A stretch of DNA of 24,408 nt from JBBSBY01 sp038250835 (GTDB lineage Bacteria > Desulfobacterota > Desulfomonilia > Desulfomonilales > Desulfomonilaceae). The stretch spans positions 1-24,408 of the forward strand of contig JBBSBY010000054.1 of NCBI GenBank assembly GCA_038250835.1, in the 5' to 3' direction. Positions 7,325-15,625 of the stretch are shown one piece after another; within the stretch, counting starts at the first letter, position 1; every line of letters starts with the position of its first letter. The notes beneath the pieces were generated by a model, which made no database searches, was not told the DNA's origin, and was given only the letters and a program-made list of their open reading frames with translations. Position numbers and translations under genes: made by a program.

Positions 7325-8401
7325 ATGTTTTACCACCTGCTATATCCTTTAAGCTCTCAATGGATTCTATTCAACGTATTTAAATATATCACGTTTCGAG
7401 CCATTATGGCCACTTTAACCGCGTTGATGATCAGCTTTTTGCTCGGTAAACCGTTAATTGACTACTTGCGGGCGTTTCAGATTGGACAAATGGTTCGGGA
7501 CGACGGTCCTCAGAGCCACTTACAGAAGGTCGGGACCCCCACGATGGGCGGCGTCCTAATGCTGTTCGCCATGTCCTTTTCGTGTCTGCTTTGGACACGG
7601 ATGGACAATATATACTTCTGGATCGTTCTGGGTGTAACCCTTAGCTATGGCGCCATTGGTTTTTTTGACGATTATCTCAAAATAACTCGCCGGAGTCATA
7701 ATGGATTATCCGCAAAGGAAAAGCTTGGTCTGCAATTATTAATAGGCGCCGTCGTAGGCTTTGCTTTATGGATGGACCCTGTTTTCAAGACAACTCTCGC
7801 GGTGCCGTTTTTCAAAAATTTTCAACCGGATCTCGGCGTCTTCTATATACCCTTTGTCGCTCTTGTTATAGCAGGAGCTTCAAACGCCGTGAATCTCACC
7901 GACGGGCTTGATGGTCTGGCAATCGGCCCGGTTATGATATGCGGTTCAACTTATCTGGTTTTCGCCTACATAGCCGGCCATTTGAAATTGGCTCAATATC
8001 TTCAAGTGGCGTATGTTCCCGGCGCAGGTGAACTGGTGGTGGTTTGCGGCGCTATGCTCGGGGCCGGCCTGGGATTCCTCTGGTACAACGCTTACCCGGC
8101 TGAAGTCTTCATGGGCGATGTGGGTTCCCTATCTTTGGGTGGCCTGCTGGGCGCCGTGGCCGTGCTGACCAAACAGGAAATTTTGCTCGCCATAGCCGGC
8201 GGCGTTTTCGTTATTGAAGCTGTTTCCGTTATTCTGCAAGTCGCCTCTTTCAAAGCAACCGGTAAGCGCGTTTTCAATATGGCGCCCATTCATCATCATT
8301 TTGAATTGAAAGGTTGGGCCGAACCGAAAGTCATTGTTCGATTTTGGATTATTTCCATAATATTTGCGCTCATTGCGCTGAGCACTCTAAAACTTCGCTA
8401 G
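7325..8401 (+). CDS. mraY: Phospho-MurNAc-pentapeptide transferase MraY
   Basis: A 358-residue polytopic inner-membrane enzyme that makes lipid I from UDP-MurNAc-pentapeptide and undecaprenyl phosphate. The ATG at 7325 gives the classical N-terminus MFYHLLYPL; AGGAG lies 10 bases upstream (7310-7314). An in-frame TTG at 7307 overlaps that ribosome site and is unlikely. Catalytic and binding motifs are VGTPTMGG, FFDDYLK (Asp115-Asp116), NLTDGLDGLA, MGDVGSLSLGG and HHHFELKGW. About ten hydrophobic segments are visible. A strong AGGAGGG spans its stop codon and would serve the next ORF. murD, the usual next gene, does not follow. Confidence 0.97.
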   Translation: MFYHLLYPLSSQWILFNVFKYITFRAIMATLTALMISFLLGKPLIDYLRAFQIGQMVRDDGPQSHLQKVGTPTMGGVLMLFAMSFSCLLWTRMDNIYFWIVLGVTLSYGAIGFFDDYLKITRRSHNGLSAKEKLGLQLLIGAVVGFALWMDPVFKTTLAVPFFKNFQPDLGVFYIPFVALVIAGASNAVNLTDGLDGLAIGPVMICGSTYLVFAYIAGHLKLAQYLQVAYVPGAGELVVVCGAMLGAGLGFLWYNAYPAEVFMGDVGSLSLGGLLGAVAVLTKQEILLAIAGGVFVIEAVSVILQVASFKATGKRVFNMAPIHHHFELKGWAEPKVIVRFWIISIIFALIALSTLKLR

Positions 8402-8410
8402 GAGGGCTGA

Positions 8411-8647
8411 ATGACTATTCGACATCAATGCGGATGCGTGAAGCGTCGGCGGGAACGAATTAAGCGCTGTATCCAATCCCATGAAGTTATGTGGATTACA
8501 AGTGAACAACAAGAGCCTTCCATCATCGGAATCAACGCCATGAGATCCCCAGGCCGAATCTCAGAACATCAAGGGCGCTCACTGCCGGGCCGATTCCCCG
8601 GCGCGGAGCCTTATACAAGAATTTATAGGCTTTCAAGGAACAAATAA
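8411..8647 (+). CDS. Small Arg/Cys-rich ORF of unknown function in the murD slot
   Basis: A 78-codon ORF fills the gap between mraY and ftsW. It has an excellent ribosome site (AGGAGGG, 8400-8406) placed 4 bases before the ATG, and its TAA directly abuts the TTG start of ftsW. Arginine is the most abundant residue, and the N-terminal part carries Cys-Gly-Cys followed by a cluster of basic residues and a third Cys. There is no membrane segment and no family I recognise. It shows no Mur ligase motif, and translating the other two frames did not reveal one. A GC-rich hairpin (GCCGGG 8584-8589, CCCGGC 8597-8602) lies inside it. It may be a real small gene, a leader that couples ftsW translation to mraY, or debris left after loss of murD. 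I cannot decide between these. Confidence 0.4.
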   Translation: MTIRHQCGCVKRRRERIKRCIQSHEVMWITSEQQEPSIIGINAMRSPGRISEHQGRSLPGRFPGAEPYTRIYRLSRNK

Positions 8648-9868
8648 TTGTCGGGAGCAGCTTTGAATACCTCGAGCGCTGATCCAAGAAACTGCGATGA
8701 ACCAATCCGAAATATTTCCCGCATGTCCGCCGACGGATCGGCTCGCCCCAAGATCACGCTTGGCCCAGACCCTATTCTCCTAACCATAGTATTCCTGATC
8801 CTGACTATCGGGATCATTATGGTGACATCGGCGGGCTACATAATCGCTGTGGGAAAATACGGCGATGGGTTCTATTTCACCAAAAAACAAGGCGTCGCAA
8901 TGCTGGCGGGCCTTGGAATAATGTACCTGTTTTCCTGGATTAATCCGAATTTCTGGAAAAAGGCCGCTTTACCATTGATGGCTACCGGGCTTGTGTGTTT
9001 GCTTCTGGTTTTTATTCCGGGTATCGGCGTAGAGATGGGTGGGTCCAGCAGGTGGATAAGACTGCCGTTTGGGTTTTTCCTTCAGCCTTCTGAATTCACC
9101 AAATACGCATTTATCATGTTTATTTCCTGTTCCTTGGCCAAAAAGGGAAAGAGCGTCCGGGAGTTCACAATCGGTTTTCTACCTCATGCGCTTGTAATGG
9201 GTGTCGTGGTTTTTTTCATTTTGATGCAGCCGGATTTTGGGACCGCCGTTATCCTCACAATGGTCGGATTTTTAATGTTGTTCGTCGCCGGCGTCAGAGT
9301 CCAGCATTTACTCGGTAGCGTCATTCTCTGTTTGCCGTTTTTGTTTCACGTGGCAATCAGCGCCCAGTATAGGATCTCCAGGCTGAAGACTTTTTTAGAT
9401 CCCTGGGGCGATCCTCTCAATTCGGGATTTCAAATTATCCAGAGCCTCGTGGCCTTCGGTTGCGGTGGATTGTGGGGCGCCGGCATAGGACAGGGAATTC
9501 AGAAATTATTTTATTTACCACAGCCTCACACGGACTTCGTTTTTGCGGTAGTCGGAGAAGAGATGGGATTCATGGGAGTGATGCTCCTGATAATTTTATT
9601 TTATTTGCTCATCTGCCGCGGCTTAACCGTGGCCATACGAACAACCGATAAGTTCCAACGATACATGGCCTTTGGAATCACTTGTCTAATCGGACTACAG
9701 GCAATGGTTAATATGGCGGTCACAATGGGCATGCTGCCCACTAAAGGACTTCCGCTTCCGTTGGTTTCACTTGGAGGAACATCCCTGGTCATGAACTTGG
9801 CCGGTTTGGGTATCCTAATGGCCATTACCCGCTCCACTCAAAATCAGATGAAGGAGCGGAAAAAATGA
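8648..9868 (+). CDS. ftsW: Septal peptidoglycan polymerase FtsW (SEDS family)
   Basis: A 406-residue SEDS glycosyltransferase that polymerises lipid II at the septum with FtsI. The TTG start is supported by AAGGAA (8635-8640), 7 bases upstream; the next in-frame ATG (8723) lacks a ribosome site. About 40 hydrophilic residues precede some ten membrane segments. SEDS motifs are GGSSRWIRLPFGFFLQPSEF, MQPDFGTA, ISRLKTFLDPWGDPLNSGFQ (the aspartate-containing loop), GAGIGQG, LPQPHTDFVFAVVGEEMGF and the C-terminal PLVSLGGTSLV. FtsW is favoured over RodA by the cluster context. The gene follows the small ORF without spacing and overlaps murG by 4 bases. Confidence 0.96.
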   Translation: MSGAALNTSSADPRNCDEPIRNISRMSADGSARPKITLGPDPILLTIVFLILTIGIIMVTSAGYIIAVGKYGDGFYFTKKQGVAMLAGLGIMYLFSWINPNFWKKAALPLMATGLVCLLLVFIPGIGVEMGGSSRWIRLPFGFFLQPSEFTKYAFIMFISCSLAKKGKSVREFTIGFLPHALVMGVVVFFILMQPDFGTAVILTMVGFLMLFVAGVRVQHLLGSVILCLPFLFHVAISAQYRISRLKTFLDPWGDPLNSGFQIIQSLVAFGCGGLWGAGIGQGIQKLFYLPQPHTDFVFAVVGEEMGFMGVMLLIILFYLLICRGLTVAIRTTDKFQRYMAFGITCLIGLQAMVNMAVTMGMLPTKGLPLPLVSLGGTSLVMNLAGLGILMAITRSTQNQMKERKK

Positions 9869-10947
9869 GATTGCTGATTGCGGGCGGTGGAACCGGCGGG
9901 CATTTGTTTCCGGCTTTGGCGGTGGCCCAGGCGTTAATGAAAATTGCGCCGAAATCTCAAATAATGTTTGTGGGAGCAAAGCACGGTATTGAGGCCAAAA
10001 TCATTCCACAAACCGAGTTTTCCATAAAATTTGTTAAAGTTAGAGGACTCCGTAAAACGGGAATTTTGAACAAACTTGTGGGTTTTTTGGAGCTTCCCTT
10101 CGGCTTACTCGAATCCATGGCCATAATACACAATTTTAAGCCGGACTTCGTGCTTGGAGTCGGCGGTTATGCCTCAGGGCCTGCTTTAGCCGCGGCAGTC
10201 TTAATGAGAATATCCTGCGGCATTCAGGAACAGAATTCGGTCATGGGTACTACCAATAAGGCAATGGCCCGATGGGTGGACAAAATTTTCGTATCTTGGG
10301 AAAAAACCGAACCCGCCACCGCTCCGGAAAAAACCATTTTAACGGGGAATCCCATCCGAGAAGATTTAACAGCCTACGAACCGCAGGCTCCTGAACCTCA
10401 GCAGAAACGACTACTTATCTTTGGCGGCTCCAGAGGCGCTAGAGCCATTAATGACGCGATTATTAATAATTTGGATCAGTTACAAAAATATGGCGATGAG
10501 TTGCAAATCACGCATCAAACGGGATCGGATGATAGACAAAGAGTAGCCGAAGCATATGAGTCTAAAGCCATGAATGCCGAAGTTATCGACTTTATCTCTG
10601 AAATGGGGAAATTTTATAACTGGGCCGATCTTGTGGTTTGCAGAGCGGGCGCAAGTTCATTAGCCGAATTAACGGCTTTGGGCAAAGCGGCTATCGTGAT
10701 TCCATATCCATACGCCGTAGGCGATCATCAAGCGAAAAACGCCTGTGCGCTGGAAGAAAAAGGCGCTTTAAAAATAGTTTATAATTCTAAGCTAAAAAAC
10801 GGCGCTCTCGTGATCCAAGTTCAAGAATTGTTGGATAATCCCGATAAATTGAAAGATATAGCGGATAAGGCGAAAAAAATGGGAAAACCGCAAGCGGCCC
10901 GGAGCATCGCTTCAGAAATTCTAAAAACCGTGAAGGGCGTGAATTGA
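9865..10947 (+). CDS. murG: UDP-GlcNAc:lipid I N-acetylglucosaminyltransferase MurG
   Basis: A 360-residue GT28-family enzyme that converts lipid I to lipid II on the inner face of the membrane. The N-terminal glycine-rich loop GGGTGGHLFPALAVA starts at residue 7. Also present are VLGVGGYASGP, IQEQNSVMG, LTGNPIREDL, IFGGSRGARAIN and the donor-site region VVCRAGASSLAELTALGKAAIVIPYPYA, with DHQAKNA following. AAGGAG lies 8 bases before the ATG. The ATGA overlap with ftsW and the TTGA overlap with murC place it firmly in the operon. Length and motifs are complete. Confidence 0.97.
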   Translation: MRLLIAGGGTGGHLFPALAVAQALMKIAPKSQIMFVGAKHGIEAKIIPQTEFSIKFVKVRGLRKTGILNKLVGFLELPFGLLESMAIIHNFKPDFVLGVGGYASGPALAAAVLMRISCGIQEQNSVMGTTNKAMARWVDKIFVSWEKTEPATAPEKTILTGNPIREDLTAYEPQAPEPQQKRLLIFGGSRGARAINDAIINNLDQLQKYGDELQITHQTGSDDRQRVAEAYESKAMNAEVIDFISEMGKFYNWADLVVCRAGASSLAELTALGKAAIVIPYPYAVGDHQAKNACALEEKGALKIVYNSKLKNGALVIQVQELLDNPDKLKDIADKAKKMGKPQAARSIASEILKTVKGVN

Positions 10948-12338
10948 TAGGAACCTTATTCAAACGTGTTAAGGACGCTCACTTTGTCGGCATCGGCGGA
11001 GTCGGCATGAGCGGCATAGCTGAGATACTTCTGGCGCTTGGCTTCCGCGTGTCGGGTTCCGACCTTAAAGTTTCTCCCACTACTGAGCGCCTATCCAGGA
11101 TGGGCGCCAGAATAATGATCGGTCATGACGCGGCTCATCTTGAGGCTGCCGATGTGCTTGTGTACTCGTCAGCCGTTGATGACACAAATCCCGAAGTCGG
11201 GGCCGCGATCGCGAGACGCATACCGGTGATTCCCAGGGCCGAAATGCTCGCTGAACTCATGCGCATGCAGACATCCGTCGCTGTTGCCGGCATGCACGGG
11301 AAAACAACAACGACTTCAATGATTGCGTGGATTTTTGCTCAGGCCGGCTTAGATCCCACAGTGATCATCGGTGGAAAACTGGATCATTTGGGAGGTGGGG
11401 CAAAGCTCGGCGAAGGTGATTTATTGGTGGCCGAAGCCGATGAATCCGATCGATCTTTCTTGAAGCTCTATCCGACAATAGCGATCATAACCAACATGGA
11501 TCTCGAACACCTTGACTGTTATTCATCAATGGAAGAAATTCACACAACTTTTCTTGAATTTATCAATCGCCTACCTTTTTACGGGTCGGCAATTGTTTGT
11601 CTCGATGACCCGCAAGTGCAGATGATTATTCCTGAAATAAAGAAGCGATTCATTACCTACGGATTTTCATCTCAAGCTATGATTCACGGCAAAAATCCAC
11701 AATTTGAAAGCGGCTATAGCTGTTGCTCAGTTTATCGTGAAGACGAGCTGCTGGGGGACATTCGTATCCCAATGCCCGGCACTCATAATCTGGTTAACGC
11801 TCTCGCCGCTGTTGCCGTTTCAGATATTTTTGAAGTTCCCTTTGCCGCAGTGCAAGAAGCATTGGATTGTTTCCCGGGTGTGAGCCGCAGATTCACACTG
11901 GTGGGAGAAGTGAACGGAGTCACGATTATCGACGACTACGGTCACCATCCCTCTGAGATTTTGGCTGTTATCCGGGCGGCGAGGCAAATTGCTCCAGCAA
12001 GAATAGCGATACTATTTCAGCCTCATCGATACACTAGGACCAAAGAACTGTTTGTTGAGTTCACAAAATGCTTTCATGACGCGGACCGGCTCTATTTAAT
12101 GGACATATACCCCGCAAGCGAAAAACCTATACCGGGCGTGACCGCCGAATCATTGGCCGAAGCGATCCGGCGCGGCGGACACAAACAAGTCGAGATGATT
12201 TCAGACAGAGAAGCTATGGTTAACCAAATAGCCGAGGAGTTGGAACCCGGCGACATGCTGATTACCCTGGGCGCGGGTGATGTTACGCACATGGGCCCGG
12301 CTATAGTTGAAAAGCTTAAACAAAGCGAGTCCAATTAG
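10944..12338 (+). CDS. murC: UDP-N-acetylmuramate:L-alanine ligase MurC
   Basis: A 464-residue Mur ligase adding the first stem-peptide residue, L-Ala, to UDP-MurNAc. The TTG start overlaps the murG stop and has AAGGG (10933-10937) 6 bases upstream. The family N-terminus HFVGIGGVGMSGIAEILL begins soon after. The ATP loop is GMHGKTTTTSMIAW (from residue 116), followed by EADESDRSFL, TNMDLEHLDCY, PGTHNLVNALAA, IDDYGHHPSEI, FQPHRYTRT and LGAGDVT. The H-x-D-H pattern after GHHP is typical of MurC. It shares one base with murB. All features are standard for the family. Confidence 0.97.
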   Translation: MIGTLFKRVKDAHFVGIGGVGMSGIAEILLALGFRVSGSDLKVSPTTERLSRMGARIMIGHDAAHLEAADVLVYSSAVDDTNPEVGAAIARRIPVIPRAEMLAELMRMQTSVAVAGMHGKTTTTSMIAWIFAQAGLDPTVIIGGKLDHLGGGAKLGEGDLLVAEADESDRSFLKLYPTIAIITNMDLEHLDCYSSMEEIHTTFLEFINRLPFYGSAIVCLDDPQVQMIIPEIKKRFITYGFSSQAMIHGKNPQFESGYSCCSVYREDELLGDIRIPMPGTHNLVNALAAVAVSDIFEVPFAAVQEALDCFPGVSRRFTLVGEVNGVTIIDDYGHHPSEILAVIRAARQIAPARIAILFQPHRYTRTKELFVEFTKCFHDADRLYLMDIYPASEKPIPGVTAESLAEAIRRGGHKQVEMISDREAMVNQIAEELEPGDMLITLGAGDVTHMGPAIVEKLKQSESN

Positions 12339-13276
12339 TGACCATTACCAGAGATCAATTTGAAAAAATTTCCCAATTAACGGCTCATGCCGAAGAGGGA
12401 ATTCTTTTATCCAAATTGACAACATTCAGGATAGGTGGGGCGGCCGATGTAGTCATTGAACCTGAGAATTCTGATGAACTTGCTCGATTATTAGTGTTCC
12501 TTAACGGCGCCGAAATTCCCTGGTTTATACTGGGAGCGGGTTCGAACGTGCTGTTCCACGACGCGGGCTTTAAAGGCGCGATTATTCGCATGAATCGAAT
12601 GAACGATCTCTCAATTAAACTTAATGGATCGGAGATGGTCAAGATAATCGCAGGGCCCGGGCTGCCGTTATCAAAATTGGTTAATGAAGGATGCTCCAGG
12701 GGATTCACCGGCTTAGAAGAGCTGTGGGGAATTCCCGGCTCTGTTGGAGGAGCTGCTGCGGTAAACGCCGGCGCCGGCGCCGTGTGTATGGGAAATTTGC
12801 TTACTCGAATTGCTCTGATTGAGCCTTCGGGCGTCGAGAAGGTGATTGACAAAGGCCAAATTAAATTTGGTTATCGTAAATTGAATTTGCCGAAAGACTC
12901 GATAATAAATCGACTTGAGATGACTTTCGCTAAAGCTGATTCCGAAATTGTAGTGAATAACCTTGAAAAGGCAAAAAGGCGACGTAAACAAAACCAACCG
13001 ATTGGCGCAGCGAGCGCTGGTTGCGTGTTCAAGAATCCTGATCCGAACAACCCTGCCGGGCTACTGATCGATAAAGCCGGGCTTAAAGGATTCACTCGTG
13101 GAGGCGCCGTAATTTCTCCGTCGCATGCCAATTTCATTGTAAATACCGGCGGGGCGACAGCAGCCGACGTAAGATATCTGATAAATCTTATCCGAAACGG
13201 AATCAAAGCTGATCACGGAATCGAGCTTGAACTCGAGATTCAGATTATTGGAGAGGGAGGCGCTCGTGAAAGCTAA
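12338..13276 (+). CDS. murB: UDP-N-acetylenolpyruvoylglucosamine reductase MurB
   Basis: A 312-residue FAD-dependent reductase that produces UDP-MurNAc. The GTG start overlaps the murC stop by one base, suggesting translational coupling; no strong ribosome site is visible. FAD- and substrate-binding motifs are TTFRIGGAADVVIEP, LGAGSNVLFHD, GIPGSVGGAAAVNAGA, FGYRKLNL and the catalytic-site segment AGCVFKNP, followed by LLIDKAGLKG and SHANFIVN. The residue before VFKNP is Cys where E. coli-type enzymes have the proton-donating Ser; Cys or Ser both occur in the family. Its 3' end overlaps ftsQ by 11 bases. Confidence 0.96.
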   Translation: MTITRDQFEKISQLTAHAEEGILLSKLTTFRIGGAADVVIEPENSDELARLLVFLNGAEIPWFILGAGSNVLFHDAGFKGAIIRMNRMNDLSIKLNGSEMVKIIAGPGLPLSKLVNEGCSRGFTGLEELWGIPGSVGGAAAVNAGAGAVCMGNLLTRIALIEPSGVEKVIDKGQIKFGYRKLNLPKDSIINRLEMTFAKADSEIVVNNLEKAKRRRKQNQPIGAASAGCVFKNPDPNNPAGLLIDKAGLKGFTRGGAVISPSHANFIVNTGGATAADVRYLINLIRNGIKADHGIELELEIQIIGEGGARES

Positions 13277-14096
13277 AGCAAAGAAGCCGTCTTCCGATTT
13301 ACCGGCCAATCCCAGGGATACGCTCAGAAGCCGATTGCGTAATCGTAAAATACTCAAGCGAGTTTTGGGTGTAGTCCTCGGCCTGGATATCATGCTCGGT
13401 GGTTTAATTATTTATCTATTATTTCTCCATGTTCCGTATTTCAATCTGCAACACGTGGACGTCACCGGAGCTCGCCGGCTCTCTAAAGACGAAGTTGTGG
13501 AAATTTCCGAAGTCTGTAGTGGAGTAAATCTGCTGACAGTCGATCTTAACCAGATTGCGCTTAAACTGCGACGGCATCCGTGGATACGATCGGCTTCCGT
13601 TTACCGCCGTTTTCCGGGTCAGATGATTATTGAAATCGATGAAAGAACCCCCAGAGCAATTTTGGCTTCAGGTAAGCTGTTCTATGCGGATGATCAAGGG
13701 GAATTGTTCACTCGGGTGTTGCCCGACGATTCAGTGGATTACCCGCTCTTTACGGGCATATCTCCTGAAGATCTTAAGGAGCGACCTGCAGAGGTCCAGG
13801 AATTAGTGCGGACCGGCTTTAATCTGTTGGATCTGATTGAACGAGCCGCATCGGATGTAGACCCTGCCGAGGTTTCCGAGGTCAGGCTCAATTTGGATGA
13901 AGGACTGTCCGTGCTTACAAGCTATGGAAAGCTGATTGTATTCGGCAAAGAAGATCACGAAACTAAACTATTTAGGTTGGGGCGCCTAAAAAGATTCTTG
14001 ACCCAGCGTGGAGAATGGAATAACGCCCACATAATCAATTTGGACTTTGAAGATCGCGCGCTGGTGCGATCCGACAAGTCGCGCGTTCAGGGGTAG
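13266..14096 (+). CDS. ftsQ: Cell division protein FtsQ/DivIB
   Basis: A 276-residue bitopic membrane protein. The GTG at 13266 is chosen because GGGAGG (13255-13260) sits 5 bases upstream; an earlier in-frame start at 13227 has no such site. About 35 basic cytoplasmic residues precede one membrane span (VLGVVLGLDIMLGGLIIYLLF). A POTRA domain follows, starting FNLQHVDVTGARRLSKDEV, then HPWIRSASVYRRFPGQMIIEIDERTP and the FtsQ beta domain. FtsQ is the hub linking early and late divisome proteins (FtsL, FtsB, FtsW, FtsI). It overlaps murB and is followed by ftsA after 4 bases. No ddl lies between murB and ftsQ. Confidence 0.95.
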   Translation: MKAKAKKPSSDLPANPRDTLRSRLRNRKILKRVLGVVLGLDIMLGGLIIYLLFLHVPYFNLQHVDVTGARRLSKDEVVEISEVCSGVNLLTVDLNQIALKLRRHPWIRSASVYRRFPGQMIIEIDERTPRAILASGKLFYADDQGELFTRVLPDDSVDYPLFTGISPEDLKERPAEVQELVRTGFNLLDLIERAASDVDPAEVSEVRLNLDEGLSVLTSYGKLIVFGKEDHETKLFRLGRLKRFLTQRGEWNNAHIINLDFEDRALVRSDKSRVQG

Positions 14097-14100
14097 GGAT

Positions 14101-15333
14101 ATGTCACGAAGTGAGAATACGGTTGTTGGTCTTGATGTTGGTACCACGAAGATATGCGCCATAATCGGAGAAGTCAATTCCGACGGTATGGTGGATATCA
14201 TTGGAGTGGGAACGGCGCCTTCCCGGGGCCTCCGCCGCGGCGTGGTAGTGAATATTGATCACACCGTCGCAAGTATTAGACGGGCGGTCGACGACGCCGA
14301 ATTGATGGCCGGCGTCAGAGCTGAAACCGTGTACGCCGGTATTTCCGGTGGCCACATTAAAGGTATCAATTCTCATGGAGTCATTGCGATAAAGAATCGT
14401 GAAGTCACTCCCATTGAGGTCTCCCGCGTCATCGACGCCGCAAAGGCCGTGGCCTTGCCTATGGATCGCCAGGTCATACATATTCTACCCCAAGAATTTA
14501 TGGTCGATGATCAGGAAGGCATTAAAGAGCCGATAGGTATGGCCGGAGTACGGCTCGAAGCAAAAGTCCATATAATAACGGGAGCGGTGTCTGCGGCCCA
14601 GAACATAATCCGTTGCGCTCATAGAAGCGGCCTGAGAGTCCAAGAACTTGTGCTTCAGCAAATGGCGTCCGCCGAATCCGTGCTCTCTCCGGATGAAATG
14701 GAACTCGGGGTGGCTCTCGTCGACATCGGCGGCGGCACTACGGATATTGCGGTGTTCAGCGAAGGGGCTATTCAGCACACGGCGGTGATTTCAGTCGGCG
14801 GCGATCAACTAACCAACGACATTGCCGTAGGTTTGAGAACACCTATGATAGAGGCCGAAAAGATCAAAAAACGCTACGGCTGCGCCCTGGGCGCTTTGGT
14901 CACAAAGGACGAAACCTTCACTGTGCCCGGAGTTGGCGGTAGACAACCCAGAGTGCTCTCCAGAGCCATGCTTGCGGATATAACGGAACCCAGACTCGAA
15001 GAAATAATCGGTTTAGCGCGTAGAGAATTGGAAAAAAACAATCTATTGAACACCATCGCCTCGGGTGTGGTGCTCACGGGTGGCACCGTCGCCGTGGAGG
15101 GCATTTGCGATCTTGCTGAACAATTGTTCGACGTCCCCGTAAGATTGGGCTATCCCGTCGGCATAGGCGGTTTGGTTGATGTAGTCCAGTCTCCCGTGTA
15201 CGCCACCGGTGTCGGCCTCGCCTTGTGGGGGACTAAGCGCACCGGGATGGAAATTACGACGGATTATCAAAACAGCGGTATGATGGACCGCGTAATGGGA
15301 AGAATGAAACAATGGTTCGCTGAAGCATTCTAG
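14101..15333 (+). CDS. ftsA: Cell division protein FtsA
   Basis: A 410-residue actin-like ATPase that anchors FtsZ to the membrane. The ATG at 14101 is preferred over an upstream in-frame ATG at 14047 lying inside ftsQ, because AGGGG (14089-14093) is 7 bases away and the protein then starts just before the phosphate-1 motif VVGLDVGTTKICAIIGEV. The second phosphate motif is VDIGGGTTDIAVF and the adenosine motif is VVLTGGTVAVEGI. The last 15 residues (MDRVMGRMKQWFAEAF) form the expected amphipathic membrane-targeting helix. It is the last gene before a 310-bp gap that separates it from ftsZ. Confidence 0.97.
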   Translation: MSRSENTVVGLDVGTTKICAIIGEVNSDGMVDIIGVGTAPSRGLRRGVVVNIDHTVASIRRAVDDAELMAGVRAETVYAGISGGHIKGINSHGVIAIKNREVTPIEVSRVIDAAKAVALPMDRQVIHILPQEFMVDDQEGIKEPIGMAGVRLEAKVHIITGAVSAAQNIIRCAHRSGLRVQELVLQQMASAESVLSPDEMELGVALVDIGGGTTDIAVFSEGAIQHTAVISVGGDQLTNDIAVGLRTPMIEAEKIKKRYGCALGALVTKDETFTVPGVGGRQPRVLSRAMLADITEPRLEEIIGLARRELEKNNLLNTIASGVVLTGGTVAVEGICDLAEQLFDVPVRLGYPVGIGGLVDVVQSPVYATGVGLALWGTKRTGMEITTDYQNSGMMDRVMGRMKQWFAEAF

Positions 15334-15394
15334 GCAAAAACCTGTATGAGAACATATTTATTAAGAAAATTGAGCTAATATATCATTTTTCTCT

Positions 15395-15423
15395 TTTAAT
15401 AATTTAGATTTTGTATTATTAAA
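15395..15423. repeat. 9-bp AT-only perfect inverted repeat downstream of ftsA
   Basis: TTTAATAAT at 15395-15403 and ATTATTAAA at 15415-15423 flank an 11-base loop. No T-tract follows on either strand, so it is not a standard intrinsic terminator. It may be an operator or a weak RNA hairpin. Confidence 0.5.
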
Positions 15424-15573
15424 CAGCCCTGTCCGGCCAATCCCTTTTTGATCGATTGCTCGGGCGCTATTATTGGCTGCCCAATTGTAATGCTTAGGCC
15501 GGTTCACATAGTTGTCGATTCGCCAGCCCATGCAAATTATTTCTCTAGATCCCCTGAGCGCTTGTGCTGTAAA

Positions 15574-15601
15574 TCGACAATCATCACACTATCGGTATGC
15601 T
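15574..15601 (+). promoter_or_regulatory. Candidate ftsZ promoter
   Basis: TCGACA (15574-15579) and TATGCT (15596-15601) are separated by 16 bases. The predicted start is around 15608, at the left edge of the TGTGAT/ATCACA palindrome and about 35 bases before ftsZ. Both hexamers match the consensus only partly, and a weaker pair (TTGTAA 15485-15490, CATAGT 15507-15512) lies upstream. Confidence 0.4.
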
Positions 15602-15608
15602 GATATCT

Positions 15609-15625
15609 TGTGATTCGGCATCACA
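15609..15625. repeat. TGTGAT-N5-ATCACA inverted repeat before the ftsZ ribosome site
   Basis: A perfect 6-bp inverted repeat with a 5-base centre ends 5 bases before the ftsZ Shine-Dalgarno (15631-15635). It could be a protein-binding half-site pair or an RNA hairpin close to the ribosome site. It resembles a CRP/FNR-family site, but the core spacing (TGTGA-N7-TCACA) is one base too long for the CRP consensus. Confidence 0.45.

Noticed and set aside
8411..8647. Frameshifted remnant of murD
   Set aside because: I translated the three forward frames and saw no ATP loop, N-terminal Rossmann motif or C-terminal Mur ligase motif; at about 240 bases it is far shorter than murD. It stays as an unknown ORF, not a named pseudogene.
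12385..12852. 155-codon minus-strand ORF within murB
   Set aside because: Antisense to conserved MurB motifs, low-complexity Ser/Pro-rich translation, and no ribosome site or neighbours on that strand.
15609..15625. Canonical CRP operator
   Set aside because: The half-sites match but the spacer in TGTGA-N7-TCACA is one base longer than the consensus, so it is kept only as a palindrome.
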